Source: Galeopsis tetrahit (Eukaryota > Streptophyta > Magnoliopsida > Lamiales > Lamiaceae). Taken from it: a stretch of DNA of 64,000 nucleotides. The DNA is taken from assembly GCA_963675135.1 (NCBI GenBank), contig OY776119.1, positions 42,407,198-42,471,197 on the forward strand, written 5' to 3'. The position numbers were made by a program, and so were the translations under genes. Shown piece after piece: positions 33,911 to 45,330 of this stretch (positions within the stretch are counted from its first letter, which is position 1; each line of letters starts with the position of its first letter). The notes under the pieces were generated by a model. The model was not told the origin of the DNA. It saw only the letters and a program-made list of their open reading frames with translations, and ran no database searches.

Positions 33911-35270
33911 GAGTAAATGGGAGTTTTGGTCCCACCTGCCACGCACCCTCGTTTTTTTGGTCCCATGACTTTCACATTTAGTCCCAATAGGTTAAATTTT
34001 ATCACATTTGGTCCCACCGTTAGCCAGCCGTCAGTCAGCTGTTAGCGATTTTGGTCCTGTTAATTCTTCTTTCTATTTGGAGCGGAAATTGACACCCTCA
34101 TATCTATAATTTACAGAGCACAGGAATTCAGATCTTACTATCTTCATCTCTGCAACTCAATTTACAGAACAAGAGAGAAAAAAATTAAGAAACCCCTATG
34201 TCGGTCGATTTGCCACGTGCACCAAAATTTCCCGTATGTTCGCGCTAATTCTCAAAGTCCCGACTTTTGAATCATCTTCGGAACCCTAGGGTTCACCCAC
34301 ATCCCCGACGTGATCCCTTTCGTTTTAATTGTACGTTTTCTAATTCCCTTTTCGTTTTAATCGACGATTTGAAATTGATTAAATTGTACTGTACATACCT
34401 CGTAATCGTGAGAGTGCCAGAGCCTTTGTTACTCCGAAGGAAGTGTGTTGAAGTTTTTTTCAGATATAATGTACTCCACACCTGCACAATTAATCGTGAT
34501 TAATTGAATATTAGATTGATTGATTGATCGATTTGATTGAGATATGAGGCGAGCGGTGGATTCATCGGGGTCGTAAACGACGGATTAGATAGCTCTGCTT
34601 TCTCTATTCCACATCTTAAAGCGAAGACGATGACATCTCAGGTGCACTACCGTCACGCCGGCATCGGAGAAGATCGGAGTAAACAACGGATTAGATAGCT
34701 CTGCTTTCTGTATTCCAAATCTTAAAACGAAGACGACGACATCTCAGGTGCACTACCGTCACGCCGACATCGGAGAAGATCGGAGTAAATGGCGGATTAG
34801 ATAGCTCTGATTTCTCTATTCCACATCTTAAAGCGAAGACGACGACACCTCAAGTCCACTACCGTCACGCCGGCATCAGAGAAGATGGGCGGATGGCCCT
34901 CTCGAAAAAGACCTCGCCGCCTTCTTCACCGACGATGGCGGATGGCCCTCGCCGCCTTCTTCATCGATCAGTTGGGGATTTTGGTTTTTTGAATTTGGGG
35001 ATTTTGGCTGCAATCATAGGGTTCTGAAAAAATTTGGGATTTTTGTTAAGGGTGAACTTTGATTTGGGGTGAAAATTAACAATTGACGGTCACGTGATGG
35101 GCACGTGAGTCTGTCTGTTAAAACTTAACGGAGCTGGGATGAAATTACAAAATTTGCACGATACTGGAACCAAATGTGATAAAATTTAACCTATTGGGAT
35201 TAAATGTGAAAGTCATGGGACCAAAAAAACGAGGGTGCGTGGCAGGTGGGACCAAAACGACAATTTTCTC
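33911..35270. mobile_element. MULE-like element with long TIRs
   Basis: A 1,360-bp element in the SIRE-1 3' LTR. Its ends are inverted copies: GAGTAAATGGGAGTTTTGG on the left and, read inward on minus, GAGAAAATTGTCGTTTTGG on the right. TIR similarity continues for over 90 bp (GGTCCCACCTGCCACGCACC, then TTTAGTCCCAATAGG). It is flanked by a 10-bp duplication with one mismatch, GTTGATCAGG/GCTGATCAGG. Long TIRs plus a 9-10-bp duplication fit a nonautonomous Mutator-like element. There is no transposase; the inside holds three tandem 106-bp units and GC-rich sequence of unknown origin. Confidence 0.85.
34581..34890. repeat. Three 106-bp tandem units inside the MULE
   Basis: Units begin at 34,581, 34,687 and 34,793 with CGGATTAGATAGCTCTG and end near GGAGAAGATCGGAGTAAA. 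They differ by a few substitutions. No open frame runs through all three. Confidence 0.85.
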
Positions 35271-36643
35271 GCTGATCAGGAGAGTTGTCCAGAAGAGTTG
35301 TCTTAGTGCAATTGAACCAGAACAAGTGTTCTGAAGCCTGAAGGTCAACTATGCTGAAGAAATGAAGACAACTATACCCTAAAAGCCTTCAAATGAATCA
35401 TGCTAAGATCACATCTTAATGAGGCAAAGGGAAAGAGCCAAGTCATCTGAAGAGAGCAAGCCAACTATGCTGATAAGCAAGTATGCTGATAGTGATAAGC
35501 AGAGTTATCCATTTGATATGGAATGTTGTCCTATCATTGGATCAACCTTCAGAAGCCATGTCCAAGTCCTAACAAATGAATCTTAAAGTCAGACATTGGG
35601 AAGAGTGCTGCAGAATGAAGACAAAAGCTCAAACTGCCGTTTATTACCCAAATGAGGACATGTCACTATCAAGAATCTGTCTTCCAGTTTTGAAGAAATC
35701 AAGGAAGACATTTATAGCAGTTTAGGACTGCCTCTCCAACGGGAAAATTCTCAAATTGTCTATAAATACAGAAGTGTGAAGACCATTTGAAAGCACCAAC
35801 TACCAAGTCAACTATCCTACGAGTTAACAAATGTTTTCAAAGCTTTCAAAGAGACTATCTTAGTCTTCAAACACTTCTTCTAAGCTGAACTCATTGTATA
35901 TTCATACAAAGCTTAGAGAGATATTATAATCCTTATACATTGACCTTCATTGTAAAGGATATCTCATTAGTTGGAACCTTACTTCAACCCTTACCCCTTT
36001 CAAGTGAGAAAGTGAGAAGGTTGTAGTAGTAGAAGTGGTAGGAGCTGACTGTTGAGAGAAGAACAGTTCAGTTCTGAGTTGAGAACAGGGTACTAGGGAT
36101 CAATTCACCAAGGAGTGGTGTTCTTGATCAAGTGCACCTTGGCACTATAAAACAAGTTAATTCCAAGAGTGAAGGAATTATCCTGTTCAATCAGGGAAAG
36201 TGGATGTAGGAGCTTGAGTCTCTGAACCACTATAAACTCTTGTGTTGATTTACTTTCAAATGTACTTTCATACATCCAACACTGCACACAAAACTGATCT
36301 TTCAAAGGACATATATTCAAAAACTGTGCAAAAACTGTATTGGACAAGTTCTCTGAAAACTGGATTGTTTTGCTTAAAGTGATTTCAGAACGTAAAGGAG
36401 TTTAAACTAAAGGGCCAACCACTAATTCCGCACCTATAACCAACTTAGATAGTCATTCAACTAAATACTCAATAGTACCTAGTAGCTTGGTTATCTTTGA
36501 AAAGGTTATACATCTTCAGCAGAGTTGTCCAAGATAATCTTGCTAAACTCTGGTTTGATCAAGTTTGAAAAGAATTTGCATACAAGTGTATTCCCCCCCC
36601 CCCCATACACTTGTTATATACTCTTTTCAGGACCAACAAAGAC

Positions 36644-37818
36644 AATGATGAGGTACAATCTATTTCTACTTCTGTCAATTCTAGTAGCACAATGATGTCA
36701 AATGAAGACAACCTGAAGCTTACTTTTGGTAAGTTGATGGAAGACTTCATGAGACTTCAAGAGATTTATGATCAAACCTTAGAAGAAAACAAAGTCTTAA
36801 ATGCTAAGATTGAAAGAATTACTCAAGTTGAAGCTGAACATGATCTGAGAACTAATGAGCTATGCAATGACTTAACTAAAGAGTTGAATACTCTGAAGGA
36901 CAAGTCATCTGTACAACTTATTAAGTTGGAAGAACAAGTTAAGCTTCATGAGAGTAAGGACTCAGACTACCAAGCATTGATGGCTAAGTTTGAACATCTT
37001 TTCAAGGAACATGAATGTCTTAAATCTAGTGAAGAGAGTGTGAAACTTAAACTGGCTGCCCTGTATAAGTCATCTAATTCAATAGATGAACTACAAGGGA
37101 TGCAAAGGCCTATGACTGAAAGATCTGGACTTGGTTACAATCCAGATAAAACATCTTCACCATGCCTCAGTAATACTTCAACAAGTATTACTAAGAGAGT
37201 CTTTGTAAAATCTGTGGCTCAGACTGAAATTGTTGAACCAAAAGCTGCTACAGATAAAGGACAAAGGTAAACAACCCATTGTACCAACTATCATGAATCA
37301 CAAGTCATAGGTTGTAAGACCTAAGACAAGATTTCAGAGGCCTGAGACAATTCAGATGAGTAAAAGTCAATGGAAGACAACTCAGCTAAAAACTCTCAGA
37401 CTCAGGCAAGAAAATAACAAGATATTCAAAGAAGACCAACTCAAATGAGAAGGTCTACAATGAATTATCAAAGGAATTTCCAGCCTAAGTACAATGAGTA
37501 CAGAAAACTTGAATCCTACATGCCAAGGACATCAAGTAATCTGAATGCCTATCCACAAAGATTCAAGCATGCTGCACATGAATCAAAAGATAGATTTAGC
37601 AGATATATTCATAAGAATAGATACAACTCTTCTAAATCATCCAAGATTCACACAAATACTCAATCTCAACCTAAGGCATTTAAAAGGAGGATTGTGTATT
37701 TAGATGTTTATGGAAAACAAATTAGCCCTTTTCAAGTAATGAAAATAAGGCAAGTTTGGGTTCCAAAAGGTATATCTAACCCTCTAGGACCAAACTTTCA
37801 AAGGGTACCTAAGTTTTC
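36644..37818 (+). pseudogene. SIRE-2 gag, second part (copy A)
   Basis: Continuation of the gag split at 6,999. It matches 62,061-63,227 of copy B: a coiled-coil segment (about 36,720-37,060) and a Gln/Arg/Ser-rich tail ending in VWVPKGISNPLGP. Relative to copy B it has an extra A near 37,241-37,245, a TAG near 37,307 and a TAA near 37,413, so it is more decayed downstream, although it keeps one base that copy B lost (near 36,895). The match ends at 37,818, just before the protease region, where Gypsy sequence begins. Confidence 0.88.
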
Positions 37819-38354
37819 GTAGAATGGTAAGGCGAGCAGGTTGGTCGTCTTCTTGGAAAGTAGGTTTGTCTTCGACAAACAAATCAATTTTGAAATCTTG
37901 GTGATGTAAGTTGGAGGTTGTCGCCTCGTATCCCACGCCGAGCACGTTTTTCGAAGCGTTAGTAATGATGGCTGATGTGACATGTGTCAGGCGCGTGATC
38001 GGCGCCCGAAATTTAAATTGTGCGCGTGGGGCGCGTGCCGACCTCAACGGTCGCGCATGGGGGTCACTTTCCGATCTCGATTTCGGAAATGACCACAAAA
38101 CTTTGGGAAAATTGCGATTTTGACCCCGTTTTTTGCACATAGGTCCCTGATCGATTTTGCCTATAAATATGGGCTTCATCTTCTTCAAAACACTTTTCAC
38201 TTCTGCAAATTTTAGAATTCCTTCTTGTGCTTCCTTCCAAGCTTCTTCTTCAAGGTTTCTGGTGAGTTTTGGGGTGGTTCTCGATCGTCAAAAAGGTAAA
38301 CAACTCACATTTTTTTCTTTAAAATTCTTCTTTTCCCCCATTTCTTAAGAAAAA
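37819..38354 (+). promoter_or_regulatory. Promoter region of the antisense gene
   Basis: GC-rich sequence followed by a TATA box TATAAATA at 38,162-38,169, about 185 bases before the ATG at 38,355. The leader after the TATA box is pyrimidine-rich (CTTC/TTCT runs), as in plant 5' UTRs. It points toward the antisense gene and away from gag-pol. Function is inferred from position and the TATA box. Confidence 0.6.
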
Positions 38355-41143
38355 ATGGAGGTTGGTGGTGGCTCCGGTGGTAGTCCGCCGCCGCTGGACG
38401 GTGGGGTCGTACACTCCGGCGAGGCTGGTCGACTGGCCCTAGTCTTATCGGAGAGGACAGCCTCTTCGGACTCTAGGATCCATTCTCCTGAACCCTTCAG
38501 TGTGGGAGTTCACCATTTTAGATCGGAGGTGGTCGTCGACCTAGAAGAGTCCGACGAAACTGATAGGGAAGATGCCGGCAACGATGCCGAGGAGGATGAT
38601 GCCGAGGAGGACGGTAGTGAGACCTACTCGGATCTGCACGACCAAGGTTTGGACCGAGAGGTGGGCGAACAGATAGAGACTGCTCGAGTCGAGGAGACCT
38701 TGACGAGAAGTCTTCGCGAGGATTTTGAGGAAGTTGTTCGCTATGCGGCGAGCATAAAGGACATCTTGAGTGGGCGAGAGAACTTGGATGGCGACGAGCT
38801 CTCGAGGGAGACCTATTATAAGTATTTCTGCGATTATTTTCCTAGAGAGGTCCCTCACCCGTACCGAGAAGCTTTTGAATCGAGGTACAAAGTGAGCAAG
38901 TATGCGAGCAAAGTCTCCTCGGCCCAGCTAGAAAATTCCCGGAAGAAGTATCATCTGCCGGCCGACGTCTGCTTCTTTGTTCCTCGCCAGGATGAGAGGG
39001 CCGACCAGCCGCCAGAAGGGATGGTCGCCGTCAACAACGGCATGATGGAGGCAGGGCTGAGGTTCCCCCTGCACCCTGGAATTTCCAACTTTTTGCACTT
39101 TCTATGGGTGGCCCCTTCGCAAATATTGCCGAACGGGTGGTCGAACTTGATTGGGCTCCTAACGCTGTTCGGCCTGGTGGCGGCCAAGAATGGTTGTCGG
39201 AACACGTGGCTTAGCCCGAAAGAGATCAACTACCTCCTTCAGGCGGCCGAGGCCGGAAAGAAGGTGGGTTATGGTTATTACTGTGTAAGAGGCCGCGACA
39301 ACATCAAATTGGTCGAAGGGGTCCCCAACAAGATCCGTGATTGGAAAACCAACTGGTGGTGGGTAGCCGGGGACTGGAAAAGTGCGGTGAAGCCGGATGG
39401 ATCCTCTGCTCGCATTCCCATCGCGACCGACTATGAAAGAATGCGTGGTAAGTCTTTTTATTTCTGCTCGTTCTTGTCTATACTGAATAACTCCTCGCTT
39501 TTGTAGGTGAAACTGTTCGCACGAGGACTGCCGAGCACCGTCTCTCGCCCCTTTTCCAATACCACATCTGCTGCGTTCTTAACCGTCGCTACCTGGAGAG
39601 GTCCTGCCGTTTTCTTAACAGAGAGTGTATGCGCGAGCGAGCAGGTCTCAGAGTACCTCCTCACCATTTCACACGAGAGTTTCCTCCAAGTATCGAAATG
39701 TTTCCAAGTTTTTTAACAAGAAATTTCTCTTAGTAATACTAACACTTTGTCTTTAGTAGTGGTCCCTTAAAGAGTTGTCACTTATCTCCCCCCAACCGTT
39801 GAAGTCGATCGAATCATGTCGAGCCGAATGATTCAATAAGCGAGGATGCTTCGCGAGCATCATATCGTTGACGGCACAGGCAAAGGCAAAAGAAAGGGGG
39901 CGGAGACCTCGGGGGCTCCTCCAAAGAAAATTTCAAAACCCGCCCGAGGGGGTTCTTCTCGCCCAACTGCTACCGAGCAGAGGGCCGAGCCAGTAATCGC
40001 ACAGAGGATCTCTCCGAGTAGATCTCCAGTGAGGGCTAACTCGCCTCCCTCCACACAGATCGTATCCCCTCCTCGCAGAAACACTCGGTCGCGAGAGGCT
40101 ATGACGAGCTCTCCGCCGAACAGAGGGCCTATGGAGATAACACCCTTCTCGGCTGGGACGCCGTAAGGGTTGCCAAGTCTACTGAAAAATGCCTTTGAAT
40201 TTTCTCTAGATGTACCCTTTCTAACTTTTTCTTCTTAAACAGACTCGCCGAACACCCGGTTACTGATCCTTTCAACGACAACCTCCTCGGCTACTACCGC
40301 TCGCGGGATCCGGCCGACCAAGAGATGCTGGATCCGACCACGGTCCGGGCCATGAAGAATCTCCCTCGATCGCTGACGACCACACTGGTCGACGAGGTGA
40401 ACAATCAGAACTCTCTGGAGAATGCCAGACTGGTCGCCGTCGAGCTCAGTCGCGCAGCTTTCACTATCGAGAAGCTTGCCAGCCAAATTTATGATAGTCG
40501 CAAAATCAGCGAGGAGAGGAGCGTGAAGCTCGCCCATATGGCCAAGGCAAAAGCTGGTGCTGAGAGGGAGCTGGCCAAGACTGGGGAGAAGGTGGCCGAC
40601 CTTGAGGCCAAACTGGCCGATTCTGAGGCCCAGCTTGAGGTTGTTCACGAGGATCTTCAACTGATCGAAGATCTCCGTGCTCGCCTCAATGCTGCTGAGA
40701 ACGAGCTAAAAACGAAAACTGCCGAGGTGGGCATTCTTCAGAATAATTTGGCCACTACTCGGTAAGAACTGGACGCCATGGCGGATGAGCGAGAAGAAAG
40801 CAACGACATCGCATTGAGCGTGGCCATTTTAACAATGGCCCTTACTGCCCACGAGTTCGTTCACAAACTCAAGGAGGCTCAGCCAGATGTGGACGTCACA
40901 GTCCTCGACAGTTTTATCGACGACCTCGTCATGGGTGAAAATCCCAAGCCTGAATCAAGATTACCCCTGCTCCCTCTGTTGAAAATGGGACTCCAGTTCC
41001 ATCGTCTCTTTGGGGTTCCGGTGTACTTCGATGACCCCCCACAAGGCGAGGTGGTGGTTGGAGGCGAGCAGGGTGCTCCTGCCGAAGTGGTGGCCGCGGG
41101 CGAGGAGGAGGGTCCTGCCGAGGGGAATGCCACAGAGTCTTAG
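38355..41143 (+). pseudogene. Four-exon antisense gene of the Gypsy element
   Basis: Exons 38,355-39,447, 39,507-39,689, 39,757-40,162 and 40,243-41,143 are separated by GT-AG introns of 59, 67 and 80 bp. The frame continues through every junction (phases 1, 1 and 2), and intron 2 has a branch-point-like ACTAAC. The protein, about 860 codons, has an acidic N-terminus, then a domain (ETYYKYFCDYFP, PLHPGISNFLHF, WWWVAGDW) that I match to the 'putative gypsy type transposon' (Transposase_28) family. A Pro/Arg/Ser-rich linker and a coiled coil (about 40,380-40,770) follow. In-frame TAAs at 39,768, 39,837 and 40,763 show decay; the last could instead be a splice donor. A poly(A) signal AATAAA is at 41,324-41,329. 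Function is unknown. Confidence 0.82.
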
Positions 41144-41385
41144 TTCTCTTTTCTTTGCTTTTTTAGGACTGTTCGGCCACTAGGGCCTTTTTGTAATTTC
41201 AGCCTTTCCACTGCTTTTTTAAAGAATGAACCTTTTTGCTTATGATGCGTTTGTTTTTCCTAGAGTGATCGTCCTTGTCACTGCTTTTCAATTTATGTTA
41301 TTTATTTTTTGCAAGCACTTTTTAATAAATGCTTTTTATTTTTCTTTCATTGGTTTAAGTTCGTCGTTTGTTATCTTGCGAACAT

Positions 41386-41730
41386 CTTTAAGAAAGAGTG
41401 CTCGTCTTTCCTTTGCGAGCCTCTTTAAGAAAGAGTGCTCGTCTTTCCTTTGCGAGCCTCTTTAAGAAAGAGTGCTCGTCTTTCCTTTGTGAGCCTCTTT
41501 AAGAAAGAGTGCTCGTCTTTCCTTTGCGAGCCTCTTTAAGAAAGAGTGCTCGTCTTTCCTATGCGAGCATCGTTAAGAAAGAGTGCTCGTCTTTCAGAGT
41601 TAACCATTCGTCGGGTGAACTCTTTTATCTTAGGTAGTGATCGTCGTCGCAACTACCCTGTGAGAATCTTTAAGGAAGAGTGCTCGTCTTTCCTTTGCGA
41701 GCATCTTTAAGAAAGAGTGCTCGTCTTTCA
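41386..41730. repeat. 37-bp minisatellite with hairpin-forming unit
   Basis: Six contiguous 37-bp units start at 41,386, 41,423, 41,460, 41,497, 41,534 and 41,571, and two more start at 41,668 and 41,705 after a 60-bp gap. The core CTTTAAGAAAGAGTGCTCGT is followed by CTTTC. GAAAGA and TCTTTC in each unit can pair. The array lies between the 3' ends of the antisense gene and of pol. Confidence 0.92.
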
Positions 41731-41884
41731 CAGCTGGCTACGCAGAGCCCTATCTAAAATTTCTAAAACTTATCTAACATTTTGATGAAATTTACAAACT
41801 TTCTGATAAACACTTGGTACAAAAGATTTGATGAATTGAAAAATGTCTAGATACAAATTACACAAATATAAAGAAATTAAAAAC

Positions 41885-44800
41885 TTACTGATAAAATTTC
41901 TTCAACTTGACTGCATTCCATGGGTACTTGCTCGGCTTGCCCTCGAGATCTTCTAGCTCGTACGATCTGTTCAAGAGTGTGCGTGTTATTCGGTACGGAC
42001 CCTCCCAAGTCGGGCCAAGTATGCCAATGGATTGCTCCGTCGCCCGCCGAAGTACGAGCTGGCCGATGGAGAATTGGTGAGCACGTACTTTGGTGTTGTA
42101 GTAGCGCTCTGACCTTTGTTTTTGGACCACATTCTTCTCGTCCGCTGTTAGTCTTCGCTCTTCTAGGAAGTCTAAATCAGAGAGCTGTGCATCGTTATTC
42201 AACTACTCGTCATAATCTGGTATGACAGCTTCGGTTCCGAACGCGAGCGCGAACGGTGTCTCACCTGTAGATTTTCTCGTGGTCGTCCGATATGCCCACA
42301 GAACCATGTGCAGCTCGTCCGCCCATTTGCCCTTCAATCCATCTAGCTTAGCTTTCAAGGTGTGCTTGATGATTTTGTTGATTGCCTCTACTTGCCCATT
42401 TGATTGTGGATGATAGGGTGTTGAAATTTTTTTCTTGATGTTCCACTTTGAGCAGAATTCCAGCATGTCTTGACTCGTGAATTGACGTCCGTTGTCGGTC
42501 ACTATCGCTCGTGGTAGGCCGAACCTGCAAATTATATTCTTCCAACTGAAGCTTGTCATCTGGCCCGTTGTGATGGTCTTCAATGCCTTTGCTTCTGTCC
42601 ATTTGGTGAAGTAATCGACTGCTACGACTACGAAAGTTACTCCCCCAGCAGCTGGTGGGAAAGGTCCGATGATGTCGATCCCCCACTTCGCGAAAGGCCA
42701 AGAACTATACACCGAGATGAGCTCGTCTGGTGGTGAGTGAATGGCGGGAGCGAAGGCTTGACATCTCTTGCACGTCTGCGCGTAGTGGATTGCATCCTTC
42801 TTCAGTGTTGGCCAGAAATAGCCTTGCCTTATGATCTTTAAAGCGAGCGCTTGCCCCCTGTATGATTTCTACATACTCTGTCGTGGATTTCATACATGAC
42901 GATCTTCGCTTTGTCTTCTCCGAGGCATTTCAATAAAGGCATTGAAAAACCCCGTTTGTATAGCTGGTCGCCAATAATGGTGTACCTTGCGGACCTGAGT
43001 TGCAGTCTGGTCGCCTTCACCTTGTCGTCCGGGAGCTCGCCGGTCTTGATGTACTTGGTGATCGGCGTCCTCCAGTCCTCATCGCTGGTCGCTTCAATCT
43101 GCAAAATTTGACCTCTGCTCACTGATGGGGAAGAAATCTTAGTGATGGTTGCTTCTGAAAATATTGCCTCCCCCTCTGAAGTGGCCAGCCGAGCTAAGGC
43201 ATCTACTTGCGTATTCTCCTCCCTAGGGATTTGCTCGATGTGAAACTGATCGAAATGCTCAAGCAATCCTTTCACCAAGTCTTGATACTTCAACATTTGA
43301 TCGCCGCGAGCCTCGTACTCGCCTGTTATCTGACATACCACTAGCTGAGAATCAGAAAAAAATTTCAGTTTTCTGGCGCCCACGGCCATAGCCATCCTGA
43401 TTCCTGCGACCAGAGCCTCGTACTCTGCCTCGTTGTTCGTCGCCCGATATTCGAACTCGATCACCGAAGCAAAAGTCTGTCCGGCTGGACTGGTGAGGAC
43501 GACTCCTGCCCCTGCTTTGGTGCTCGTCGAGGAGCCATCGACGAACAGTGTCCAAGGAAGCTCGATTTCCTTGTCCAATTTCTCTGGGAAAGTGAGTTCC
43601 ACAATGAATTCTGCCAGCACTTGTCCCTTGATTGTCGTTCTGGGCGAGTAGGTGAGCCCAAATTGCCCAATTTCCACCGACCATTTCAAAAGCCTTCCAG
43701 TGGTGTCCGGACGATGTAGTGCTCGCCGAAGAGGAAAAGTTGTGAGGACGACCACCTCGTGGTCGAACAGGTATTGCCTTAGTTTTCTGACGCTCATGAC
43801 CAATGCGTACGCCAATTTTTCCATTGGAGTGTATCTCAACTCCGCATCTCTCAGTGTTTGACTTACGTAATAGATTGGAAGATGTGTGCTCCCATCTGCT
43901 CGGACGAGCACTGAACTGATCGCACAGTCAGTGGCTGCCAAGTAGAGATATAAGATTTCTCCGGGGACTGGCTTAGACAGGACCTTCGGATCCGATAAAT
44001 ATTCCTTCAGCTTTTCGAAAGCTTTCTCACACTCGTTTGTCCATTCGAACCTCCCTTTTTTCAAAGCGTCGAAAAAAGGTTTGCAACGATCTCCCGTTCG
44101 TGCAATGAATATGTTCAGCGATGCAAGGCATCCTGTCAACCTCTGCACTTCTTTTACGTTCCTTGGGCTTTGCATATCGATGACTGCTTGAATTTTACTC
44201 GGATTCGCCTCGATGCCCCGCTGGCTAACCAAGTGCCCCAGAAATTTCCCGGAGCTAACTCCAAAACTGCATTTCTTTGGATTTAACTTCATGTTGTACT
44301 CTTTCAGAATATCGAATGTCAAGGAGAGGTGGTGTAGGTGATCTTTCTTTGGTAAACTTTTGACAACGATGTAGACCTCCACCATCTCGCCGATGTACTC
44401 AAACGTCTTATTTACCAGTCTTTGGTATGTTGCCCCTGCGTTTTTCAAACCGAAAGGCATTCTTTTCCAACTGTACATGTCCTTTGCGGTCATGAAAGCC
44501 GTGTGTCGCTGGCCGTCGGGATGCATAGCAATCTGATGGTACCCCGCGAAAGCGTCCATGAAAGTTAACATCTCGTGCCCCGCTGTATTGTCTACCAAAT
44601 GATCGATGTGGGGCATCGGAAAGTGATCTTTGGGACAGGCATCGTTTAGATCTGTGAAGTTTGTACATAATCTCCACGACCCGGTCGCCTTTTTGACGAG
44701 CACTGGATTTGCCAACCACTCAGGATCAGTTCTAGTTTTCTCAATTAATTTATTGTCGATCAATTTCTTGACTTCTACTGCCATAGCCGCATACTTATCG

Positions 44801-45330
44801 GGCCCAAATTTTCTTCGTTTTTGGGTGATGGGTCTTCTTGTTGGATCAATGTTTAACTTGTGGCAGGCGTGGCTTGTTTTGATACCTACCATGTCCTCAT
44901 GCGACCATGCGAAAGCTCCGATGTTTTCTTTCAAAAATGCGATTATATCGGACCGCAAATGTGCTGGTAAATTTGAACCTATGAATACCTCAAGTTCCGG
45001 ACGAGCATCATTTAAATGAATAGTTTCAAGCTCCTCCGCTGAAGTTGCCCGCTCTTTAGGCTCCTTCCAACGAGGATCCTCAATTCCGAACTTTGGCTCA
45101 AAGCCTAACCTAGGCTCCAGATCTGGAATGTTTTCTGGAACCTGGTCGTCGGGGATCTGGTCGCCCGAATCTATCTGCTCGTCGATCTCCATTTGGGTGT
45201 GGTCGTCCACTTCCATGGAGGCGTGTTCGTTCACCTCTATTTGGTGGTCGTCGAGACGCCGACTACACTCCCCAACTTCGATCTTTCGGTACTTGCATGG
45301 AAGACCTTCTAGGTAGTTCACTTGTTCTTT
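41885..45330 (-). pseudogene. Gypsy pol: RT, RNase H x2, integrase
   Basis: From about 45,321 the frame encodes the RT (LCTNFTDLNDACPKDHFPMP, MPFGLKNAGATYQRLV), a Gypsy RNase H, and a second RNase H (WTLFVDGSSTSTKAGAGVVL, with NNEAEYEAL) typical of Tat elements. Integrase follows with HHCC remains, D-D-E in WGIDIIGPFP, VTDNGRQF and HPQSNGQVE, and ends NAVKLKKFYQ. The RT active site reads VYIVVKSL where Tat RTs have a Y-x-D-D sequence, so three residues including both aspartates are missing (junction 44,367/44,368). A frameshift lies near 42,845 and an in-frame TAG at 42,203-42,205. The polymerase cannot be functional. Confidence 0.92.

Larger units (their letters stand above)
7000..36638 (+). 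mobile_element. SIRE-1: SIRE-type Copia retrotransposon with nested insertions
   Basis: A complete element is bounded by TGTTGGGAATAAAATGAG and CAGGACCAACA, with target duplication AAGAC at 6,995-6,999 and 36,639-36,643. Without the nested SIRE-3 and MULE it is about 14.7 kb with LTRs of about 1.7 kb, which is large for Copia but usual for the SIRE lineage. Order: 5' LTR, PBS (22,277), gag (22,412), PR-INT-RT-RH (24,884), spacer, ORF3 (29,006), PPT (33,549), 3' LTR. Gag, pol and ORF3 each contain stops or frameshifts, so this copy is not autonomous. It disrupts a SIRE-2 gag. Confidence 0.95.
33563..36638 (+). repeat. SIRE-1 3' LTR with MULE insertion
   Basis: The LTR runs TGTTGGGAATA to GGACCAACA and is about 1,706 bp once the MULE-like element and its duplicated site are removed. 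TATAAATA is at 35,761-35,768 and the C-loop hairpin at 36,582-36,614. Compared with the 5' LTR it lacks about 16 bp near 36,090, between two CTAG-containing words. Confidence 0.93.
1..37818 (+). repeat. Large direct repeat, copy A (interrupted)
   Basis: Bases 1 to about 6,999 and 36,639 to 37,818 match 55,614 to about 63,227 in order and orientation, at roughly 96-98% by eye. The matching order is EMF1-like tail, flank, Copia remnant, SIRE-2 LTR end, PBS and gag. Copy A also holds a solo LTR and a nested SIRE-1 element that copy B lacks. Similarity stops at 37,818, in the gag-pol linker of SIRE-2. Each copy has its own deletions. The end point rests on visual alignment. Confidence 0.85.

Noticed and set aside
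40763..40790. Fourth intron starting at GTAAGA
   Set aside because: The same frame goes on directly after the TAA and I see no good acceptor, so a nonsense change is simpler; not excluded.
41386..41730. Regular repeats that could suggest a CRISPR array
   Set aside because: Units are directly contiguous with no unique spacers, in a plant Gypsy element.
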